In this document: positions 1 to 8,478 of the stretch, one piece after another | How positions within the stretch are numbered: the first letter of the stretch is position 1 | Layout of the letters: each line of letters begins with the position of its first letter | Assembly (NCBI GenBank): GCA_018711625.1 | Contig: DVID01000042.1 | Span: 1-64,000, forward strand | Length of the DNA stretch: 64,000 bases | Reading direction: 5' to 3' | Source: Candidatus Limicola stercorigallinarum | Lineage (GTDB): Bacteria > Actinomycetota > Coriobacteriia > Coriobacteriales > Coriobacteriaceae | Notes under the pieces: model-generated | Database searches by the model: none | What the model saw: the letters and a program-made list of their open reading frames with translations, nothing else | What the model was told of the DNA's origin: nothing | Made by a program: the position numbers and the translations under genes

Positions 1-1923
1 GGAACGACGAGCAATTCAACGCTCCCACGGCCGGTCTTCCGCGTTGTGTCTTCTCCGGCAAACACGAATGTTGAGGACTTTATCTTCACCAATACCATTA
101 CTGATGCCACGGGTGGGCAGGTCAGCACGAATAGCTGGAACCTCGTGCCTGTTGCTGTGGTTGAGGGCGGCGAGCAGTATTACCGCTTCGCAGGAACCTC
201 AGAGACGACCCCTGACGTCAGGTTCCAGTTTGCCGACGCCAATGGAAACACCACGACGGATGGCGAGTTTAGTCTTGAGGCGGAGCAGGAGCTTTTCAAA
301 CAGTTCCGCATCTCAATTTTCTCTGGTGCAACAGACGGTCAAACAAGTACCGTTTCAGTTTCATATAACAATCAACCCTACACGCCGGTTGTTGGTTTCG
401 GCGAGCTGACAGTGCGTGCGACGGCGGAGGAGAAACCAGTTTCAAGCGTGCTTTCTTCTGAGCCTGAGAGTATCGATCCGGGTAAGGCCGCGGCTGTTGT
501 GGATGCGGATACGGTTTATACGCTTGGCGGTACAGACGTCATCCTTTCCGAAATTGAGAACAAGGGCTTCAAGCCGTCCTTGCTATTCGATGCCATCATC
601 GATGAGGATGACGTCAATAGGACAGAGGCTCTTCTCGCCCGCATTGACGGCGCCACTAAGGAAAACTCCCAGGCACGGTACCTTGATCTTGTCGATCCCA
701 ATAATGGTAATGCATGGATCGCCTCGAGCAAGGGCGTCACGATTTACTGGGCGCTGCCCGAGGGTGTTCCCGAGGATGCAGAGATCGCAGTGTGGCACTT
801 CAAGGGTCTCCACCGTGACGCTAGCGGATCCGGCTTCGACATCGATGAGGTTGCAAGCACGACTCTCGAGCAGGTGACTGTCGAGCGGGATGGCTCCCTC
901 GTGGTATTCCACGTGGATGAGGGCGGTTTCTCCCCGTTCGTGCTTACGTGGGCGGAGCCCGACGAGCCCGACACGCCTGTCACCCCGCCGTCGAAGCATT
1001 TCACCATCACCGCTTCGGCCGGTGAGGGCGGCTCCATCAGCCCGTCCGGCTCCGTGAGCGTTGCGGCAGGCGCTGATAAGACGTTCACCTTCACGCCCGA
1101 CGAGGGCAACCGCGTGGCAGACGTTATCGTGGACGGTGAGAGCCTGGGCGCGCTCGGCTCCTACACCTTTGAGGACGTTGCGAGCGACCATACCATCCAG
1201 GTTGTGTTTAAGCCTGGAAATGCTCCGGCCGACCCGGACGACACCGGCGTTTCCGATTGGCTCAACACCAAAGATCACGATGTCTATCTGCACGGTTATC
1301 AGGACGGCTCGAACACCTTCAAGCCCAACGGCAACATGACGCGCGGCGAGGTGGCGTGCATGTTCTACAACCTGTTGCTCGACAAGTCGATGGGCGATGC
1401 TTCCGTAGCGTTTGAGGACGTGCCCGAGGGTGCCTTCTACGCAGAGCCCATCCGTGTACTCGCCTCGCGCGGCATCCTCTTCGGCACCTCGCCCACAACG
1501 TTCGCGCCCGACCGGCCCATCACCCGCGCCGAGTTCACCGCCATCGCCATGCGCTTCTCTAAGGGAGACCTTTCCGGCGAGAACATCTTCGTGGACGTCG
1601 CCGAGGGCGCGTGGTATTACGACGTGATCGTGGGGTCCATCAAGTACGGCTGGATTTACGGCTACCAGGATGGCTCGCACCGCTTTGGCCCGGATGACAC
1701 CATCACACGTGCCGAGGCCACCTGCATTGCCAACCGCATGCTGGGCCGGCTCCCCGATGGCGCCTACATCGCCGAGCATAAGGACGAGCTCAGGCTGTTT
1801 GCGGACGTGCCCGAGGAGCACTTTGCTTGGCGCGACATCGTTGAGGCCACGAACGCTCACAACTATGTGAAGGACGGCGGCTACGAGGACTGGACTAGCC
1901 TTAAGGACGGGGCGGATGCATAG
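1..1923 (+). CDS. SLH-domain cell-surface protein, 5' end outside the window
   Basis: The reading frame is open from base 1, so the N-terminus and any signal peptide are missing; 640 residues are visible. The first 330 residues are Asp/Thr/Ser-rich, typical of extracellular proteins but not assigned. Residues about 333-405 resemble a divergent InlB/Listeria-Bacteroides-type repeat (GEGGSISPSGSVSVAAG, then DHTIQVVFKP). Three S-layer homology repeats follow at about 417-465, 470-520 and 530-580, each with the G-F-x-P-x-x-x-x-T/I-R-A-E type core (FKPNGNMTRGE, FAPDRPITRAE, FGPDDTITRAE). SLH triplets bind secondary cell-wall polymer, so the protein is probably wall-anchored at its C-terminus. A hairpin terminator follows. 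The ligand of the N-terminal part is unknown. Confidence 0.88.
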   Translation, partial: GTTSNSTLPRPVFRVVSSPANTNVEDFIFTNTITDATGGQVSTNSWNLVPVAVVEGGEQYYRFAGTSETTPDVRFQFADANGNTTTDGEFSLEAEQELFKQFRISIFSGATDGQTSTVSVSYNNQPYTPVVGFGELTVRATAEEKPVSSVLSSEPESIDPGKAAAVVDADTVYTLGGTDVILSEIENKGFKPSLLFDAIIDEDDVNRTEALLARIDGATKENSQARYLDLVDPNNGNAWIASSKGVTIYWALPEGVPEDAEIAVWHFKGLHRDASGSGFDIDEVASTTLEQVTVERDGSLVVFHVDEGGFSPFVLTWAEPDEPDTPVTPPSKHFTITASAGEGGSISPSGSVSVAAGADKTFTFTPDEGNRVADVIVDGESLGALGSYTFEDVASDHTIQVVFKPGNAPADPDDTGVSDWLNTKDHDVYLHGYQDGSNTFKPNGNMTRGEVACMFYNLLLDKSMGDASVAFEDVPEGAFYAEPIRVLASRGILFGTSPTTFAPDRPITRAEFTAIAMRFSKGDLSGENIFVDVAEGAWYYDVIVGSIKYGWIYGYQDGSHRFGPDDTITRAEATCIANRMLGRLPDGAYIAEHKDELRLFADVPEEHFAWRDIVEATNAHNYVKDGGYEDWTSLKDGADA

Positions 1924-1975
1924 CAGCCTGTCCGTCCACAACAAGCGCTAACCGGGGAAAGCTCTCCGCGGCAAC

Positions 1976-2015
1976 GGAGGAGCCCTGCTCACGAGCGGGG
2001 CTCCTCCACGTTTTT
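1976..2015 (+). terminator. Rho-independent terminator after the SLH gene
   Basis: A perfect 10-bp stem (1976-1985 with 1998-2007) closes a 12-nt loop and is followed after three bases by five T at 2011-2015. It lies 53 bases past the stop codon of the SLH protein. Confidence 0.85.
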
Positions 2016-2034
2016 GGAGCGCCTGAAGCTGCGA

Positions 2035-2185
2035 TGGACAAAAATCCGAGAAGTCGGCGATTTTTTGCCCTTCGGGGTGGCCATGCATAAATCTATCCTG
2101 GGGTTTCGTTGCTCGGATCTCCCCGGTGGAGCAATCACACCGCCAAAACCCGGGATGAATCGCCGACTTCTCGAATTTTTGTCCA
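2035..2185. repeat. 151-bp palindromic element A (MITE-like)
   Basis: The ends 2035-2062 and 2158-2185 are 28-bp inverted repeats with one mismatch. The interior is also partly self-complementary, with TTGCTC at 2109-2114 facing GAGCAA at 2129-2134, so the whole unit could fold into one long hairpin. No coding sequence is inside. Its size and layout match the other palindromic elements at 11411, 15414 and 56288, but its arms have a different sequence. Without other copies in the window, mobility is an inference. Confidence 0.6.
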
Positions 2186-2299
2186 CCTAGACGGGGCACT
2201 TCTGAGAAACTGTCGATTTCCGAGCTCTTTGTTGAAAATTGTATGCAGTTTAATGGCTATTTTATGCAATCGCTGCGAGCGGCTATCGCCTGTCATCAA

Positions 2300-2351
2300 T
2301 GCACTACGTTTCGGTCAGAAAAGGCGGCTTTCTTGACCGAAACGTCGTGCA
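2300..2351. repeat. Palindromic repeat with TTTCGGTCA arms, copy 1
   Basis: Arms 2300-2317 and 2334-2351 are 18-bp inverted repeats with one mismatch around a 16-nt loop. Arms and right flank (GTGCATCGGCGTG) resemble the element at 58541-58597, so this is a dispersed family. It lies in the spacer between the SLH gene and the convergent glycosyltransferase. No T-run follows on either side, so a terminator role is not evident. The rest of 2186-2470 shows nothing else I can name. Confidence 0.55.
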
Positions 2352-2470
2352 TCGGCGTGCATCGGACGCATCGGCGAGCGCCGGGCATATCGACCCGCAT
2401 TGGTCGCTTCGGCGAATGCCGAGTCCCGTTCCAGCGGCGAGGCGCAACGTCCGGTGCGTCCAAGGTTTCG

Positions 2471-4753
2471 TTACTCAGCGGGCCTGCACAGCGCCCGGTC
2501 TATGAACTGGAAGTGCCCCTGTGAGGCGCGGATGAGCTCGCTGGCATCGAGCGGCTCGGAGGCAATGAGCGCATCCACCACGGCCGCGGCGTCGGCGCCT
2601 TCCAGCACATCCATGGTGAGATTTGGCGGATTTCCCAGGTCGTCAAGGACTTTCTGGGTCTTCTGGTCATACACCAGGGGTAGCACCTTACAGCTATGGG
2701 CATAACCCAGCACCATGGCGTGGAAGCGTGTAGCAACCACGCATTCGCTTTCGGCGAAGGCGTGCAGCACTTCAGCGGGCGTGTCCCGGTAAAAGACCGT
2801 GCGCACGTGCGCTAGCTCAGACACAGTGAGGGAATCCGTAAGGCGTTCAATCTCGTTTTCGTCACCCTGTCCCTGGCAAAACGATGCCAGCACCACATTG
2901 TAGCCGCGCTGCAAGAAGGCGCGGATGGCATCCACATGGAAGCGCTGGTAGGCCATGGTGTACTGCTCAAGAGGGCGCTTGCCCATGCGTCCCACCAACA
3001 AAATGGGGGAGAAGAGCACCTGCTTGCGCTTGGGTAGCACCTCTGTGGGATAACCAAAGATCATATCGGGCGCATAAGCAACATTGGGGTAGTCTTCAAA
3101 GAGCGCAGCCGAATACCGATCACGGAAGGTGATTCCAGCATAGCGGCGGAACAGGTCCCGGTACGCCTCAAGGTACGACGGGCTGGTATACGGCCCAAAG
3201 TTGCCGCCTGCAAAGAAGAGCTGCCGCGCGTTTTCCACCAAGAAGCGGTCAACGTTCAAGAAGGCCGAGAAGTCATCCTCATGCTGCACAAAGCAGCAGC
3301 CGCCGATGTGCACCACAGCATCTGAGCTGCGCACAAGTGCCTCAAAGTCACCCGTGGGATGCACTGTAAGGTTGGGAATGTCGGCAAAGCGCGACCGATA
3401 ATCGTCGGTGGCGGCAACGGTAAAGTCTACCTGCGGGTAGCGCGCACACAGCAGACGCACAAACAGGTCGTCACCCAGGTTGGCCGCCAAAAAGGCGTGT
3501 ACAAACACCTGCATGCGCGAGGAAGTGGCGGCAGCAGTGCCCGTGCCATCGCCGTGAACACGCCGGCTGAGGGCACGCAAGGGCCGTGTGATGCGCCAGC
3601 TCGTGGAACCTTCAAGGTCTGCCACGCGTGCCGTGAGCCGGGCGACCTCAGCCTTGAGCTCGTCGTTCTCGCGGCTCAGCCGTGCAGCCTCATTTGTAAG
3701 GTTCCATTCGCGGCCACCACGTATGCCCTGCAGAATGGGGTCGTTGTACATATGCTTGGTGGCCAGCTCGTAAAAATCGTGCACCCTAAAGCCGTACACG
3801 TCCTTGAGCACTGCGGCCGTCTCCGGGCGATCGAGCAGCTCTTTCAGCGCGCGCAGTCCCATGGGCACCGCGTCTACCTGCCACTCGCGCTGCGGCGTGC
3901 AGAGCAGGAAGGCCTTCTCACAGGCCAGCTCTTCGGGTGTGGAGGCCGCAGGGTTGCGAAAGTCCTCGCCAAAGGCATCGATGAACACCTCGTTGGGCAT
4001 GTCCTCAAAGAGGTGCCCGCGGATGTCCATAAACTCGTTGAAGGTGCGCGTGTCGTTGGCCTCGCTTTCCACACTGGAGTTGCGGGCCTGGTCGTCGGCG
4101 CCCATAAAACGCCGCATGGCGATGAGCCGCTCAGGGATAACGAGGATGTTCCGGCGTTTGGCCACGCGTACCCAATAGTCAAAATCGTGAAGCTGGCGAT
4201 AGGTGGGCTCAAAGCCGCCCAACTCGCGCACTACCTCCATGCGCATGAGCACCGAGGAATGCAGAAGGCAATTGCCGTGGTAGAAGAAGCGGCGCAGCCA
4301 TTCGCGCTGCGTGGTGTAGGTGGGGCTGGTGAGGCGCGAGAGGTCGGCGAGCTCACCGGTGATGTCGCGGTCGTGTTCGTCAATCCAGCGGGCCCAGCTA
4401 AAGCAGATATCGAACTCGGGATGCTGAGCCATGACCTCCATCTGGCGCTCAAGGCGCTCAGGGACCCAGAGGTCGTCGCTGTCGATACGCGCCAGCCAGT
4501 CGCCACGCACCAGGGAAAGTCCCACGTTGGTAGCACGGCAAATGTGCTCGTTTTCAAGGAGGCGGTGCAGGTGCACGTGCGGGTCGTCCATGAAGGACTC
4601 AACCACGGCGCACGACCCGTCCGTCGAGCCGTCGTCCACGACCACAAGCTCAAGGTTCTTCCACGTTTGGCCGAGCACGCTTGCTATGGTGGCGCCAAGG
4701 GTGTCCTCGTGGTTGCAGTTAACTATGAGCACACTAATAAGAGGTTCGTTCAT
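2471..4753 (-). CDS. Glycosyltransferase family 2 fused to polysaccharide pyruvyl transferase domain
   Basis: This 760-residue protein has a GT-A family 2 domain at about 1-230 (start PLISVLIVNCNHEDTL, nucleotide-sugar motif VVVDDGSTDGS, metal motif ARIDSDD). A heptad-like helix lies at about 365-395 (ENDELKAEVARLTARVADLE), followed by the STSWRITRPLR string common in modular cell-surface glycosyltransferases. The C-terminal 340 residues match the polysaccharide pyruvyl transferase family (ANLGDDLF near the start, later VVHIGGCCF, ECVVATRFHAMVLG). The expected role is building and perhaps pyruvylating a surface polymer. Pyruvylated wall polymers are the usual ligands of SLH domains, so the convergent SLH gene next door is a suggestive neighbour. 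Start ATG 4753 has GGGAG upstream. Domain calls are firm; the substrate is unknown. Confidence 0.85.
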   Translation of the reverse strand: MNEPLISVLIVNCNHEDTLGATIASVLGQTWKNLELVVVDDGSTDGSCAVVESFMDDPHVHLHRLLENEHICRATNVGLSLVRGDWLARIDSDDLWVPERLERQMEVMAQHPEFDICFSWARWIDEHDRDITGELADLSRLTSPTYTTQREWLRRFFYHGNCLLHSSVLMRMEVVRELGGFEPTYRQLHDFDYWVRVAKRRNILVIPERLIAMRRFMGADDQARNSSVESEANDTRTFNEFMDIRGHLFEDMPNEVFIDAFGEDFRNPAASTPEELACEKAFLLCTPQREWQVDAVPMGLRALKELLDRPETAAVLKDVYGFRVHDFYELATKHMYNDPILQGIRGGREWNLTNEAARLSRENDELKAEVARLTARVADLEGSTSWRITRPLRALSRRVHGDGTGTAAATSSRMQVFVHAFLAANLGDDLFVRLLCARYPQVDFTVAATDDYRSRFADIPNLTVHPTGDFEALVRSSDAVVHIGGCCFVQHEDDFSAFLNVDRFLVENARQLFFAGGNFGPYTSPSYLEAYRDLFRRYAGITFRDRYSAALFEDYPNVAYAPDMIFGYPTEVLPKRKQVLFSPILLVGRMGKRPLEQYTMAYQRFHVDAIRAFLQRGYNVVLASFCQGQGDENEIERLTDSLTVSELAHVRTVFYRDTPAEVLHAFAESECVVATRFHAMVLGYAHSCKVLPLVYDQKTQKVLDDLGNPPNLTMDVLEGADAAAVVDALIASEPLDASELIRASQGHFQFIDRALCRPAE

Positions 4754-4800
4754 GCTGCTCTCCCGGTTTGTCGCCGCGCGGTGCTGTGTTGGTCGCCATA

Positions 4801-4806
4801 ATTATA
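4801..4806 (-). promoter_or_regulatory. Possible -10 element of the glycosyltransferase gene
   Basis: A perfect TATAAT reads on the reverse strand from 4806 to 4801, about 50 bases before the ATG at 4753. No recognisable -35 hexamer is placed 16-18 bases upstream, so this is a candidate only. Confidence 0.35.
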
Positions 4807-5027
4807 CGGGGACGGGGAAGTGGCGGCGCGATGAGCGTCCCGCAGCCCATGAGGCGACCATGCACGGCTCGCGCATCCAGATTTGTAGGTCTCATGTTTG
4901 TCCCACACCGGCCCTCAGCGCGATGGCGCAAACAAGCCCAACGCAATTGCCTCATCAGTCAGAGGCGACCCCCGCCGTGAGCAGCAAAAACCTTTGTGAT
5001 CAACTCATGGAGACGCCCGCGGGCGTG

Positions 5028-5033
5028 TATACT
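5028..5033 (+). promoter_or_regulatory. Possible -10 element of the rplC operon
   Basis: TATACT at 5028-5033 lies 179 bases before the rplC start. No good -35 is visible at the normal spacing. It would give a leader of about 170 nt that includes the hairpin at 5142-5192. Between 4807 and 5027 I see nothing further. Confidence 0.4.
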
Positions 5034-5141
5034 AGGCAGCTGTGCCCTTATGGGGAGGATTCTGTCTCGACAAAACGGCTGCTAAATTGGGTTGCGCGGC
5101 CATGCGGGCGGAACAGCCACACAAGGCGCACACAGTAGGTA

Positions 5142-5192
5142 GTGGTCCGCTGGGGGCGTCCGCAAGGGGTGGACGCAGTGTCCCAAGACCAC
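5142..5192 (+). promoter_or_regulatory. Structured leader hairpin upstream of rplC
   Basis: A compound stem pairs GTGGT (5142-5146) with ACCAC (5188-5192), TGGG (5151-5154) with CCCA (5182-5185), and GCGTCC (5156-5161) with GGACGC (5171-5176). The hairpin ends 19 bases before the rplC ATG. S10-type operons are often controlled by binding of their own r-protein to the leader; assigning that role here is inference from position and structure. Confidence 0.4.
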
Positions 5193-5211
5193 CGAGAGTT
5201 AGGATCATTGA

Positions 5212-5832
5212 ATGATCAGCATGATTCTCGGCCGCAAGATCGGTATGACCCAGGTGTGGGACGAGAACGACAACGTCGTCCCCGTCACGGTCATCCAGGC
5301 TGGCCCCTGCGCCGTCTCGCAGGTTAAAACTAAGGCGACCGACGGCTACGATGCCGTCCAGATTGGTTTCGGCAGCATCAAGGCCAAGAACGTGAACAAG
5401 CCCATGGCTGGTCACTTCGCTAAGGCTGGCGTCGAGCCCGTTCGTTACCTCCGCGAGGTCCGCGTCGAGAACGGCGAGGATCACAAGGTGGGCGAGGTTG
5501 TAACCGTCGCCGATTTCGCCGATGTCGCCAAGGTCGATGTCATCGGCACCTCCAAGGGTAAGGGCTTCCAGGGTCGCATCAAGCGCTGGGGTCAGCGCCG
5601 CGGTCCTATGACCCACGGCTCCCACTTCAAGCGTCATCCTGGTTCCATTGGCCAGTGCGCCTATCCCGCCCGTGTTCTCAAGGGCGTCAAGATGGCCGGT
5701 CACATGGGTAACGAGCGCGTGACCGTGAAGAACCTTTCCGTTGTCCGCATTGATGCCGAGCAGAACCTCATGCTTGTCAAGGGCGCAGTCCCTGGCGCAA
5801 AGAACGCTCTGGTCGCCATCCGTATGGCTTAA
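5212..5832 (+). CDS. rplC: 50S ribosomal protein L3
   Basis: This 206-residue protein is L3, an early 23S rRNA-binding protein near the peptidyl-transferase centre. The start MISMILGRKIGMTQVWDE and the signature GTSKGKGFQGRIKRWGQ are diagnostic, and the length is normal. It is the first gene of the cluster: rpsJ (S10), which normally precedes rplC, is absent and a reverse-strand glycosyltransferase takes its place. rplD follows 45 bases later. The start used is ATG 5212; an alternative ATG lies three codons on. Confidence 0.97.
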   Translation: MISMILGRKIGMTQVWDENDNVVPVTVIQAGPCAVSQVKTKATDGYDAVQIGFGSIKAKNVNKPMAGHFAKAGVEPVRYLREVRVENGEDHKVGEVVTVADFADVAKVDVIGTSKGKGFQGRIKRWGQRRGPMTHGSHFKRHPGSIGQCAYPARVLKGVKMAGHMGNERVTVKNLSVVRIDAEQNLMLVKGAVPGAKNALVAIRMA

Positions 5833-5877
5833 GGGCCAGTCCCGTAACGCCCAGTGTCATACCAAGGAGAACACAGA

Positions 5878-6504
5878 ATGTCTAAGTTTGAAGTCAAGAA
5901 CAGCGAGGGCAAGACGGTCGCCGAGGCCGAGCTCGCCAGCGCGGTGTACGGCATCGAGCCGAACATGCATGTCATGCATCACATCGTCACCTGCCAGATG
6001 GCTTGCTGGCGTCAGGGCACCCAGTCCACCAAGGGTCGTAGCGACGTTTCTGGTGGCGGCAAGAAGCCGTGGCGTCAGAAGGGCACCGCTCACGCTCGCC
6101 AGGGTTCCACCCGCGCCGGTCAGTGGCGTCATGGTGGCGTTATCCATGGCCCCAAGCCCCGTCTTTACACCAAGCGCATGAACAACAAAGAGGTCAAGCT
6201 CGCTATGCGTTCTGCCCTCTCTGCCAAGCTGCGCGACAACGAGCTCGTGCTCGTCGACGATTATGGTTTTGAGAAGCCCAACACCAAGGCTGCTGTCGCC
6301 ATGCTTAAGGCGCTCGGTCTTGAGGGCAAGCGTCTCACCATCATCGTGCGTGAGGACGACATCAACGCATATCTCTCGTTCCGCAACATCCCCAAGACGT
6401 TCATCATCACCCCGTCTGAGGCCAACACCTACGACCTCATCAACAACGGTGCCCTGCTGATGCCCGCCGATGTTGCCGCTCACTTCGGGGAGGTGCTTGC
6501 ATAA
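5878..6504 (+). CDS. rplD: 50S ribosomal protein L4
   Basis: This 208-residue protein is L4, which lines the exit tunnel and in some bacteria represses its own operon. The start ATG 5878 (MSKFEVKNSEGKT) follows AAGGAGA at the right distance; an upstream in-frame start at 5854 lacks a ribosome-binding site. The loop region reads KGRSDVSGGGKKPWRQKGT, typical of L4. The stop is immediately followed by the rplW start, giving tight coupling. Confidence 0.97.
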   Translation: MSKFEVKNSEGKTVAEAELASAVYGIEPNMHVMHHIVTCQMACWRQGTQSTKGRSDVSGGGKKPWRQKGTAHARQGSTRAGQWRHGGVIHGPKPRLYTKRMNNKEVKLAMRSALSAKLRDNELVLVDDYGFEKPNTKAAVAMLKALGLEGKRLTIIVREDDINAYLSFRNIPKTFIITPSEANTYDLINNGALLMPADVAAHFGEVLA

Positions 6505-6792
6505 ATGGACGCATACAGCGTGATCATCCGCCCGGTCGTGTCCGAGCGTTCGTTCTCGCTCATGGAGCAGAACAAGTATACGTTCGAGGTCGCCCGTGAT
6601 GCTAACAAGTATCAGATCAAGGACGCCGTCGAGGAGCTCTTCTCGGTGCATGTCGTGAGTGTCAACACGATCAACGTCAAGCCCAAGAAGAAGCGCGTGC
6701 GCTACGCTGCCGGTTACACCCGTCAGTGGAAGAAGGCCGTTGTTACGGTCGCCGAGGGCGAATCCATCGAGATCTTTGGCAACCAGGCCTAA
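6505..6792 (+). CDS. rplW: 50S ribosomal protein L23
   Basis: This 95-residue protein is L23, found at the tunnel exit where trigger factor and SRP dock. The start MDAYSVIIRPVVSERS and the basic KPKKKRVR segment are characteristic. It begins directly after the rplD stop. An unusually long 170-base spacer separates it from rplB. Confidence 0.97.
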   Translation: MDAYSVIIRPVVSERSFSLMEQNKYTFEVARDANKYQIKDAVEELFSVHVVSVNTINVKPKKKRVRYAAGYTRQWKKAVVTVAEGESIEIFGNQA

Positions 6793-6846
6793 GGTTTCGG
6801 CCCTGCTCGTACGTTCATCCTGAAAGGGATGGAAGATAAGCGTGCT

Positions 6847-6873
6847 GGGCGCTTCATATGGAGCCGCCCGGTA
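6847..6873 (+). other. Imperfect hairpin in the long rplW-rplB spacer
   Basis: The spacer 6793-6962 (170 bases) is long for an S10 operon. It holds an imperfect hairpin in which GGGCGCTTC pairs with GGAGCCGCCC around a short loop. No T-run follows. It could be an internal regulatory or processing site, or merely spacer. Confidence 0.25.
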
Positions 6874-6962
6874 CCGTGGTAATCCGGTGTCGTCGCACCC
6901 TGAGGTTTTCCTCACATCCCTGCCTGCGACGGCCAACGGATAGAAGATGAAAGGGATAGGTA

Positions 6963-7793
6963 ATGGCTGTAAAGCACCTTAAGCCGACCAGCGCGGGCCG
7001 CCGCTGGCAGACGATCTCTGACTTCTCCGAGATCACCTGCACCACGCCCGAGAAGTCGCTTCTCGAGCCGCTGCCCAAGAAGGCCGGTCGTAACAACAAC
7101 GGCCGCATCACCGTTCGCCACCAGGGTGGCGGCGTGAAGCGTCGTTATCGTCGCATCGATTTCAAGCGCAACAAGGACGGCGTGCCCGCCAAGGTTGCCA
7201 CCATCGAGTACGACCCCAACCGTTCTGCTCGCATCGCTCTGCTCCACTATGTGGACGGCGAGAAGCGCTACATCCTGGCTCCTAAGGGCCTCAAGGTGGG
7301 CGACACCGTTGTCTCCGGTTCCGATGCCGACATCAAGCCGGGCAACGCTCTTCCGCTCGCTGACATCCCCGTGGGTACGCTCATCCACGCGATCGAGTTC
7401 CAGCCGGGCAAGGGCGCCGCTATCGCCCGTTCGGCCGGCACCGCTTGCCAGCTCATGGGCAAGGAGGGCAAGTACGCCATCCTCCGTATGCCCAGCTCCG
7501 AGATGCGTCGCGTGCTTGCCACCTGCCGCGCCACCATTGGTGAGGTGGGCAACGCTGATCACTCCAACATCGTGATCGGCAAGGCTGGCCGCAAGCGTCA
7601 CTTGAACGTCCGTCCGACCGTCCGTGGTACGGTCATGAACCCGGTCGACCATCCGCACGGCGGTGGCGAGGGCAAGAACCACACCTCTGGTCGCCCGTCC
7701 GTCACGCCTTGGGGCAAGCCGACCAAGGGCTACCGCACGCGCAAGAAGAAGAAGGCTTCGAACAGCCTCATCATCCGCCGTCGCCGCAAGTAG
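6963..7793 (+). CDS. rplB: 50S ribosomal protein L2
   Basis: This 276-residue protein is L2, needed for subunit joining and peptidyl-transferase activity. The N-terminus [13 protein letters not shown], the RNA-binding region [17 protein letters not shown] and the conserved catalytic-centre motif [12 protein letters not shown] are all present. Length is normal. A ribosome-binding site (AAAGGGATAGGTA) precedes the ATG. rpsS follows 33 bases downstream. Confidence 0.98.
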   Translation: MAVKHLKPTSAGRRWQTISDFSEITCTTPEKSLLEPLPKKAGRNNNGRITVRHQGGGVKRRYRRIDFKRNKDGVPAKVATIEYDPNRSARIALLHYVDGEKRYILAPKGLKVGDTVVSGSDADIKPGNALPLADIPVGTLIHAIEFQPGKGAAIARSAGTACQLMGKEGKYAILRMPSSEMRRVLATCRATIGEVGNADHSNIVIGKAGRKRHLNVRPTVRGTVMNPVDHPHGGGEGKNHTSGRPSVTPWGKPTKGYRTRKKKKASNSLIIRRRRK

Positions 7794-7826
7794 TTTTTGG
7801 ATACCGAGTATTAGGAGTTAGCACCT

Positions 7827-8087
7827 ATGAGCAGAAGTCTCAAAAAAGGGCCGTTCGTGGAAGCTCGCCTTCTCTCGCGTATCATCGCGATGAACGAGGC
7901 TGGCAAGAAGGACGTTGTGAAGACCTGGTCCCGCGCGTCCACCATCTTCCCCGAGATGGTCGGTCACACGATCGCCGTGCACGACGGTCGCAAGCATGTT
8001 CCCGTGTACGTCACCGAGTCCATGGTTGGTCATAAGCTCGGCGAGTTTGCGCCGACTCGTACGTTCCGTGGCCACAAGGCCAAGTAG
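7827..8087 (+). CDS. rpsS: 30S ribosomal protein S19
   Basis: This 86-residue protein is S19 of the 30S head, starting [16 protein letters not shown], with the conserved [16 protein letters not shown] tail. The order rplB-rpsS-rplV is canonical. Confidence 0.98.
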   Translation: MSRSLKKGPFVEARLLSRIIAMNEAGKKDVVKTWSRASTIFPEMVGHTIAVHDGRKHVPVYVTESMVGHKLGEFAPTRTFRGHKAK

Positions 8088-8101
8088 GGGGTTTCACGTA
8101 A

Positions 8102-8473
8102 ATGGCAACTAAAGCTACCGATACCGAGACCCGCGAGGTCCGCGCCGTCGCCAAGTACGTGCGCGTGTCCCCCAGCAAGGCTCGCCTCGTGGTTGATCTC
8201 ATCCGTCGCAAGTCCGTTCCTGCGGCTTTCGACATCCTGCATTTCTGCGATCGCGCTGTTGCGGTCGACGTGGAGAAGGTTCTCCGCTCCGCCGTGGCCA
8301 ACGCCGAGCACAACAACAACATGCGTGCCGACAACCTTGTTGTCTCTCAGGCGTATGTTGACGAGGGCCCCACGCTTAAGCGCATCCGTCCTCGTGCTAA
8401 GGGCTCCGCTTCCCGCATTCTGAAGCGCACGAGCCACATCACCATCGTCGTCGCTCCTCGAAAGGAGGCATAA
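8102..8473 (+). CDS. rplV: 50S ribosomal protein L22
   Basis: This 123-residue protein is L22, whose beta-hairpin reaches into the exit tunnel. The conserved [17 protein letters not shown] and the hairpin segment with [18 protein letters not shown] are present. The C-terminus is followed by the rpsC start five bases later, with AAAGGAG inside the end of this gene serving as the next ribosome-binding site. Confidence 0.97.
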   Translation: MATKATDTETREVRAVAKYVRVSPSKARLVVDLIRRKSVPAAFDILHFCDRAVAVDVEKVLRSAVANAEHNNNMRADNLVVSQAYVDEGPTLKRIRPRAKGSASRILKRTSHITIVVAPRKEA

Positions 8474-8478
8474 GCGCA

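Noticed and set aside
583-1944. Long reverse-strand frames across the SLH gene and across r-protein genes
   Set aside because: They are by-products of high-GC codon bias opposite well-supported genes; none has family resemblance or a start signal.
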